A DNA stretch of 19,497 nt, taken from an uncultured Porphyromonadaceae bacterium. Its GTDB lineage: Bacteria; Bacteroidota; Bacteroidia; Bacteroidales; Muribaculaceae. The position numbers were made by a program, and so were the translations under genes. The notes below the pieces were generated by a model that saw only the letters and a program-made list of their open reading frames with translations, had not been told where the DNA came from and did not search any database. The stretch covers positions 1 to 19,497 of the forward strand of contig URQP01000042.1 in NCBI GenBank assembly GCA_900550025.1. The letters run 5' to 3'. Of the stretch, positions 14,568 through 19,497 are shown in pieces; within the stretch, counting starts at the first letter, position 1, and every line of letters begins with the position of its first letter.

Positions 14568-15752
14568 TTATTCGTTACCCCAAAGCTTTGCGCCGTTGCC
14601 ATGGTTCTTGCGCCATTCGTGACGCCATTTCATAATCTCCACAGTGTCGATAAGCGGCTTTATGGCGCGCTCCTCCTTCGACGGAGCCGCCGGCAGCGCG
14701 CATGCTTCCGACTGATACCAATAAGCCACGGTAGCTATGTCCAACGTCAGGCAGTTATTATGCCCATGCTCGATAGTGGCTTTCAATGATTTGTCGAAAT
14801 AGACAGGGTCGTCGATAAAGAAACGGTAAACATGCGTGCGTCCCAGCCATCCTATATTATTATTCACGCGCGGATAACCGAAATAGGGATGGCTGAACGG
14901 CTGCTTCGGACACCACGAGGTGTTGAAGAAATCCTCCGTTCCTGTGCCTATAATTGACGGTGTGTCCTCGCCGTCGATAAACCACATGTCATCGCCCTCG
15001 CCATACCACATCGGCGACGGATTCTGCACATAATAGTTGATCCCAACGAAATGCCCCTTGCCTTTAATGTCTGCAAAAACATAGTTATCCTTGCCGGTTG
15101 TATTCTCCGTCTGAGGACCGAGCACGCCCCACTCCGTCTCGCCTTCAGGCAAAGCTTCGGTAAGTTCGTGGTTGTACCAAGCATGGAAACGCCCCATATC
15201 CTCCGGCAATTCCTCCATCGACACGTAATCCACGTAATAGTAGAAGCAGTCGATATTGCGGTCAGTCTGGTTCTCTATTTCTATCCTCGCGCCATTCTCG
15301 AAAGGCATGGCAAAATAGCAAGACAGCCCCGTACCGTCGTTAGGCCCGGCCGACAACGGAAAAGAAGCGTAATTGTAGGCTTCGTTCCATCCTTGCCCGA
15401 AAAAAGGGCCTATCGGCGACTCCACTGACGGATATTCGTTGCCGTCCCAATACATACGGATGATAATGTCGTTGCGGCACAAGTCAGCCGGTCCCGGAGC
15501 TATCGTAGCCCATATATGGTTGATAACGCCGGCTCCCTTTATGTCGGCAAGCACGGCTTTCTCGCCCGGCTTGATGTCCTTCAAGTGGTCACGGTTATTC
15601 CCGCTACGGTCGTAACTGCTTATGCGGTGGCTCTTAACGCCACTGCGCATTTTTGTGAGCGTCATCATATCGCTCGACAAATTCGTCTGGGCAAATGCGC
15701 CCAACACTGCTGAAAAAGCCACGATGGCCATAAACATTCTTTTGATTCTCAC
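14568..15752 (-). CDS. DUF2961 / glycoside hydrolase family 172 protein, GTG start
   Basis: Predicted exported furanosidase of 394 residues. DUF2961 is the founding domain of GH172, whose characterised members act on alpha-fructofuranosyl or D-arabinofuranosyl linkages. Markers: SHRISSYDRSGNNRD (41-55), GAGVINHIWAT, RMYWDGNEYPSVESPIGPFFG (about 99-119), WYGEGDDMWFIDGEDTPS and GTGTEDFF. Glu252 and Glu273 are 21 residues apart, the same spacing I recall for the two catalytic glutamates of the Bifidobacterium enzyme, so they are the likely catalytic pair (inference). The start codon is GTG at 15752: it supplies the basic n-region (MRIKRM) of a signal peptide ending AFA-Q, while the later ATG would lose it. 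First gene of a two-gene unit with GH30, downstream of the terminator after GH3. The natural substrate here is unknown. Confidence 0.9.
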   Translation of the reverse strand: MRIKRMFMAIVAFSAVLGAFAQTNLSSDMMTLTKMRSGVKSHRISSYDRSGNNRDHLKDIKPGEKAVLADIKGAGVINHIWATIAPGPADLCRNDIIIRMYWDGNEYPSVESPIGPFFGQGWNEAYNYASFPLSAGPNDGTGLSCYFAMPFENGARIEIENQTDRNIDCFYYYVDYVSMEELPEDMGRFHAWYNHELTEALPEGETEWGVLGPQTENTTGKDNYVFADIKGKGHFVGINYYVQNPSPMWYGEGDDMWFIDGEDTPSIIGTGTEDFFNTSWCPKQPFSHPYFGYPRVNNNIGWLGRTHVYRFFIDDPVYFDKSLKATIEHGHNNCLTLDIATVAYWYQSEACALPAAPSKEERAIKPLIDTVEIMKWRHEWRKNHGNGAKLWGNE

Positions 15753-15781
15753 AGACTTATATAATTTAAATTAACAGGTTT

Positions 15782-15823
15782 GCAAAAAATAAGCCCTGTC
15801 CTCCTATCACAGGCGGACAGGGC
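15782..15823 (-). terminator. Rho-independent terminator after the GH3 gene
   Basis: On the minus strand a perfect 9-bp stem GCCCTGTCC/GGACAGGGC (15815-15823 with 15793-15801, 13-nt loop) is followed by TTATTTTTTGC. It lies 40 nt after the GH3 stop and 41 nt before the GH172 start, dividing the cluster into two transcription units or attenuating the second. An A8 run on the plus-strand right side makes it symmetric. Confidence 0.85.
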
Positions 15824-15863
15824 AAAAAAAACAGTTGTCGATTATGAAGAGAGTATTACATCC

Positions 15864-18140
15864 TTACTTCAAAACGAAGCTCTTTTCCTGAACATCTCTG
15901 CTGTTCGGGCCTACCATAACCTTGAATTCGCCCGGCTCGCAGACATATTCAAGCTTGGAATTGTAGAACTTCAAAGTCTCGGCATCAATCTTGAACGAAA
16001 CGGTTTTGCTTTCGCCTTTCTTCAAACTGATGCGCTCAAAGCCTCTCAGCTCCTTGACAGGACGGACCACAGAGCCGACCATGTCGCGGATATACATTTG
16101 CACGATTTCGTCGGCATCATAGTTGCCTGTGTTAGTCACAGTCACAGAAGCCGTGATAGAACCGTTCTCCGTCATATTGTCCGCGCTGAGAGTGAGGTCG
16201 CCATATTCGAATGTGGTATATGACAAGCCATAGCCGAACGGATAAAGCGGATAGTTAGGGCTGTCAAGATAACCGGTTTTGAACTTGGTGAACCAACCGT
16301 CGGCAGGAAGCGGGCGGCCTGTATTATACTCATTATAACTCATCGGAAGCTGACCAACAGTCAATGGGAAAGAAGTGGTGAGCTTTCCGCTCGGCGAATA
16401 GTCGCCGAACAACACATCGGGGACAGCGTCGGCAGTCTCGCTACCGCCGAACCATACATTCAATATTGCAGGAACATTAGCGTCTTCCCAAGTCAATACT
16501 ACCGGACGGCCTGTGAACAGAACCAATACAACCGGCTTGCCCGTAGCGAGCAACGCTTTCAGAAGGTCGCGCTGAGCGTCAGGCATTTCAAGGTCGGTGC
16601 GGCTGCTCGATTCACCGCTCATTTCCGACGATTCGCCCAATGCCGCTACAATCACGTCGGCCTCCTTTGCAATTGCAAGAGCCTCGTCGAGCATTTCCTT
16701 GTCGCTGCGGCTGTCGCGCATCTCGCGTCCGAACATAGTGGCATCGGCCTCGCGTTTTGCGTCATACATCAGGTTAGAGCCCTTCGCATAGAGTATTTCA
16801 GCCTTACCGGCAACCGCGCGCTGCATTCCTTCCAACAATGTGGAATACTTGTCGGAAACGGCTGCTACGCTCCACGTACCCGGCATATTGGCGCGGGTAT
16901 TCGCAAGCGGGCCAACCAAAGCAATCTTGCCCTTGCGCTGCAACGGCAGCACGTTGCCCTGATTCTTCAGCAACACAAACGACTCACGCGCGATTTCGCG
17001 CGCCGCTGCACGTGTCTCGGCAGTGAAAATCTGCTTTGCACGACGGCTCGAATCACAATATTTGTAAGGGTCTTTAAACAAGCCCAATTTATATTTAGCC
17101 TCAAGTATGCGGCGGCAAGCGGTGTTCACATCCTCTTCCGAAACCTTGCCTTCCTTCACCGATTTCTCGATAGTCCCGACAAAGCCCTCGGAAACCATGT
17201 CCATATCCAGACCGGCCTTCAGAGCCAAAGCGGAAACCTGCTGCAAGTCGCCCATTCCGTGGGCTATCATCTCATAGATGCCGGTATAGTCGGAAACCAC
17301 GAAACCGTCGAATCCCCACTGGTTGCGGAGCACTTCCGTGAGCAGCCAGTGGTTGCCCGTAGCCGGGATACCGTCAACGATGTTGAACGATGCCATCGCG
17401 CTTGCCGCACCAGCCTCCACAGCGGCCTTGTAAGGCGGGAAATAATCGTTATACATACGCCAGTGGCTCATATCCACCGTGTTATAGTCGCGTCCTCCTT
17501 CCGGAGCTCCATAGAGTGCAAAGTGCTTCACGCACGAAAGTATCTGGTCGTTGCGGGTAAGGTCGCCCTGATAGCCCTTCACCATAGCTTCAGCTATGCG
17601 CGAGCCGAGATATGCGTCCTCTCCGTTACCCTCGGAGACACGTCCCCAACGCGCGTCGTGGCTGATATCGACCATCGGGCTGAAAGTCCAGTTGATGCCG
17701 TCGGCACTCGACTCTGTGGCCGCAATGCGCGCCGAACGCTCTATCGCTTCCATATCCCATGTGCAGGAAAGTCCCAACGGAATAGGGAATACCGTCTCAT
17801 AACCGTGAATCACGTCCATACCGAAAATCAAAGGAATACCGAGACGACTTTCCTCTACGGCGATTTTCTGAACGTCGCGTATGCGGTCAACGCCTTTCAG
17901 GTTGAAAAGACCGCCAACCTGCCCCTTGCGGATTTGACCGGCAACGTCGCTGCTCTTTGCCTCTCCGGTTACGATTTCGCCGGTAACAGGCAAGTTGAGC
18001 TGACCGATTTTCTCCTGAAGGGTCATTTTTTTCATCAAGTTGTCGATGAAGCTGTCCATCTCCGCGTCGCCGGAAGCTGCCATAGGCATAGCTGCCGAAG
18101 CCATCAGAGCGGATGCGAATAACAATTTAGATAACTTCAT
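15864..18140 (-). CDS. Glycoside hydrolase family 3 beta-glucosidase (BglX-like)
   Basis: Periplasmic retaining beta-glucosidase of 758 residues with the full three-domain layout. A signal peptide (MKLSKLLFASALMASAAMPMAAS) is followed by the TIM barrel with FGMDVIHGYETVFPIPLG (106-123), SVKHF-type CVKHFALYGAPEGGRDYN (203-220) and the nucleophile motif FVVSDYTGI with Asp284. The second alpha/beta domain has ALGESSEMSGESSSR, holding the probable acid/base Glu (Glu510 region). A fibronectin type III-like domain forms the C-terminus (YPFGYGLSYTTFEY onward, about residue 640 to the end). Length equals typical BglX-like enzymes. It begins 20 nt after the GH144-like gene and ends at a terminator. 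In Bacteroides thetaiotaomicron a GH3 next to a GH144 degrades beta-1,2-gluco-oligosaccharides; the same role is inferred here. Confidence 0.95.
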   Translation of the reverse strand: MKLSKLLFASALMASAAMPMAASGDAEMDSFIDNLMKKMTLQEKIGQLNLPVTGEIVTGEAKSSDVAGQIRKGQVGGLFNLKGVDRIRDVQKIAVEESRLGIPLIFGMDVIHGYETVFPIPLGLSCTWDMEAIERSARIAATESSADGINWTFSPMVDISHDARWGRVSEGNGEDAYLGSRIAEAMVKGYQGDLTRNDQILSCVKHFALYGAPEGGRDYNTVDMSHWRMYNDYFPPYKAAVEAGAASAMASFNIVDGIPATGNHWLLTEVLRNQWGFDGFVVSDYTGIYEMIAHGMGDLQQVSALALKAGLDMDMVSEGFVGTIEKSVKEGKVSEEDVNTACRRILEAKYKLGLFKDPYKYCDSSRRAKQIFTAETRAAAREIARESFVLLKNQGNVLPLQRKGKIALVGPLANTRANMPGTWSVAAVSDKYSTLLEGMQRAVAGKAEILYAKGSNLMYDAKREADATMFGREMRDSRSDKEMLDEALAIAKEADVIVAALGESSEMSGESSSRTDLEMPDAQRDLLKALLATGKPVVLVLFTGRPVVLTWEDANVPAILNVWFGGSETADAVPDVLFGDYSPSGKLTTSFPLTVGQLPMSYNEYNTGRPLPADGWFTKFKTGYLDSPNYPLYPFGYGLSYTTFEYGDLTLSADNMTENGSITASVTVTNTGNYDADEIVQMYIRDMVGSVVRPVKELRGFERISLKKGESKTVSFKIDAETLKFYNSKLEYVCEPGEFKVMVGPNSRDVQEKSFVLK

Positions 18141-18160
18141 AAATATTAATGCATTAATAA

Positions 18161-19497
18161 TTATTTATTGATTGTGAATCCAAGCTTCTGTAGACCTGCC
18201 TGAACCTCCGGACAACTCATGAACAGATTCCACAACAATCCGCTGCGGTAGTTCTCAATCATCGGGGCTATCGTAAGCTGGTCTATTGCTAAATAACGTG
18301 GAAGCGTCCAATTATATTGTTCGGAGAAAGCGTCATAGAAACCATATTTTCCCCAAATCCATTCGCCTTTGCTGTAGAAATATTTCAAAGCGCGCATCGA
18401 TTCCTCCGGTGTGTAAGGGAAGCTCGACAATGCGGCCGTCGGGGTAATCACGCCCAAATCGTTGTCGCCCGGGCAATGTGCGGCATATCCCTTTGTGGAA
18501 TAGCTTGCCGTAAGCCCCCAGCAGTTTTCGCCATACCCTTTATAGCCTTTAGGGTTATCCACGCAATATGCATAGTCGCTCATGGCGTGGTTGCGCGTCA
18601 CGTTCCAATAGTCGGCATAACGGTCCTTCAAGCCGCGCGGGTCGAGACCGATATATGAATAATGCGCCCAGAACAGCGGGCCGCCCATCTTCTCCGCATA
18701 GTTATGGCTCAATTCCAGCGGATAGCCGTAAGGAGCGGCATCGGTAGTGAACGTGCCTTTGCGCGCCCAGCCCTCGTGGTAGCATTCTGCCGGTATGGAG
18801 TGTGTCGGAGAGGAAGCTCCGAGGATATAGACTATCAGACATTCATTATAGCCTTCCAACGGGAAGTTCATCTCCCACTGGTATTCCGGCGACCAGTGCC
18901 AGTAAACCACATTCTTTCCGCCGTTGCGGTACCAGTCGAATTCCATCTCGTTCCACAGCTTGTTGATTTTGTCGATAAGCTGCTTTTCTGCCGGGACATT
19001 TGCATTCATATACTGGCGCACGCACAAAAGGCTCTGCATCAGGAAGCAGCTTTCTACCAAGTCGCCGCCGTTGTCCTTCTTTCCGAACGGTTTTACCTTG
19101 CCTGTCGGGCCGTCGAGCCAGTGAGGCCACACGCCGTGGAAGCGGTCGGCCTTCGTCAGGTAGTCCACAATCTTGTTCAGACGCTCAACTCCCGCCTCTC
19201 GCGTGATGAAGCCGCGGTCCATAGCCGCTACTAATCCGGCAACACCGAAACCGCTGCCGCCGATTGTCACGGTCTTAGGGTCGTCGGCACCATATTCGCC
19301 GTCCAAGTGGATGCGCTCATAGGCAAGTCCCGAAGTGCTGTCGGCACCTTCCCACATATAGTTGAAATGCACTTTCTGGATGAAATCGAGCATCGCGCTG
19401 TCGCTCGCAAACGTGTCAGGGCGGTTAATGGCCTCCTCGGCGATTGAAACCGGGGCCTCGGCCTGCGCCTGTGTGCCCTTGCACCCTGTAGCGGCTG
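18161..19497 (-). CDS. GH144-like endo/exo-beta-1,2-glucanase lipoprotein, 5' end outside window
   Basis: Predicted beta-1,2-glucan hydrolase with an (alpha/alpha)6 barrel, often annotated 'glucoamylase family protein'. Reading the minus strand from the edge gives 444 codons to TAA with no start in the window. The first visible residues are AATGCKGTQAQAEAP, which look like the end of a lipoprotein signal with Cys as the lipid anchor, so only a short N-terminal part is missing. Family features: FNYMWEGADSTSGLAYER, GGSGFGVAGLVAAMDRGFI, VWPHWLDG, DNGGDLVESCFLMQSLL (the acidic residues here are catalytic candidates), YWHWSPEYQWEMNFPLEGYNE and a terminal PMIENYRSGLLWNLF. The nearest characterised relatives I recall are Chitinophaga pinensis SGL and BT_3566. 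A later ATG at 19393 would cut off conserved sequence. It heads the GH144-GH3 unit in the window. Confidence 0.88.
   Translation of the reverse strand, partial: AATGCKGTQAQAEAPVSIAEEAINRPDTFASDSAMLDFIQKVHFNYMWEGADSTSGLAYERIHLDGEYGADDPKTVTIGGSGFGVAGLVAAMDRGFITREAGVERLNKIVDYLTKADRFHGVWPHWLDGPTGKVKPFGKKDNGGDLVESCFLMQSLLCVRQYMNANVPAEKQLIDKINKLWNEMEFDWYRNGGKNVVYWHWSPEYQWEMNFPLEGYNECLIVYILGASSPTHSIPAECYHEGWARKGTFTTDAAPYGYPLELSHNYAEKMGGPLFWAHYSYIGLDPRGLKDRYADYWNVTRNHAMSDYAYCVDNPKGYKGYGENCWGLTASYSTKGYAAHCPGDNDLGVITPTAALSSFPYTPEESMRALKYFYSKGEWIWGKYGFYDAFSEQYNWTLPRYLAIDQLTIAPMIENYRSGLLWNLFMSCPEVQAGLQKLGFTINK

Noticed and set aside
15753..15792. Separate promoter for GH172-GH30
   Set aside because: AT-rich sequence is present, but no convincing TAnnTTTG with correct spacing; readthrough of the GH3 terminator remains equally possible.
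17259..18122. 287-codon plus-strand open frame opposite the GH3 gene
   Set aside because: Antisense shadow of a complete GH3 enzyme with all catalytic motifs.

Overview
The window reads as Bacteroidales (Bacteroidota) chromosome, probably a gut lineage such as Muribaculaceae or a relative; the family-level guess is inference. Support comes from several intergenic matches to the Bacteroidota -7 element TAnnTTTG, weak Shine-Dalgarno signals, a type IIIK-like SerA, many envelope lipoproteins, a protein with a type IX secretion C-terminal sorting domain, and a glycan-degradation gene cluster. Most coding sequence is about 50-58% GC in the lines I counted by hand.

Layout. 1-2418 (-) is the topoisomerase IV subunit A gene, running off the left edge. 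It diverges at 2419-2634 from a tight four-gene (+) operon: glycyl-tRNA synthetase, a LemA lipoprotein, an FKBP-type prolyl isomerase lipoprotein and an S41 peptidase lipoprotein (2635-6391; gaps of 3, 4 and 9 nt). At 6565-7752 is an OmpA-family gene interrupted by a single in-frame TAG at codon 45 with the frame otherwise intact. At 7953-8789 is a secreted protein with a T9SS sorting domain; a C9 homopolymer lies where the -33 box of its predicted promoter would be. 8790-9260 has no convincing gene. It holds a terminator-like hairpin, a GC-rich block of at least five stem-loops and a duplicated promoter-like module that ends in the predicted promoter of an MFS transporter (9261-10919). The serine-biosynthesis pair serC-serA (11053-13043) follows, with two overlapping perfect palindromes beside its predicted -7 box, and ends at a bidirectional terminator.

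13123-19497 (-) is part of a glycan-utilisation locus read right to left: GH144-like beta-1,2-glucan hydrolase (5' end outside the window), GH3 beta-glucosidase, a rho-independent terminator, then GH172 (DUF2961) and GH30. All carry export signals. GH144 plus GH3 suggests depolymerisation of a beta-1,2-glucan and trimming of its oligosaccharides. GH172 and GH30 add predicted furanosidase and beta-glucanase/glucosidase activities. SusC/SusD genes are not in the window and would be expected beyond its right edge. The GH30 gene is visibly lower in GC than its neighbours.

I found no tRNA, rRNA, CRISPR array, transposase or phage gene. The best candidates for something unusual are the amber-interrupted OmpA gene, the C-tract promoter and the hairpin-rich repeat-like element upstream of the MFS gene.
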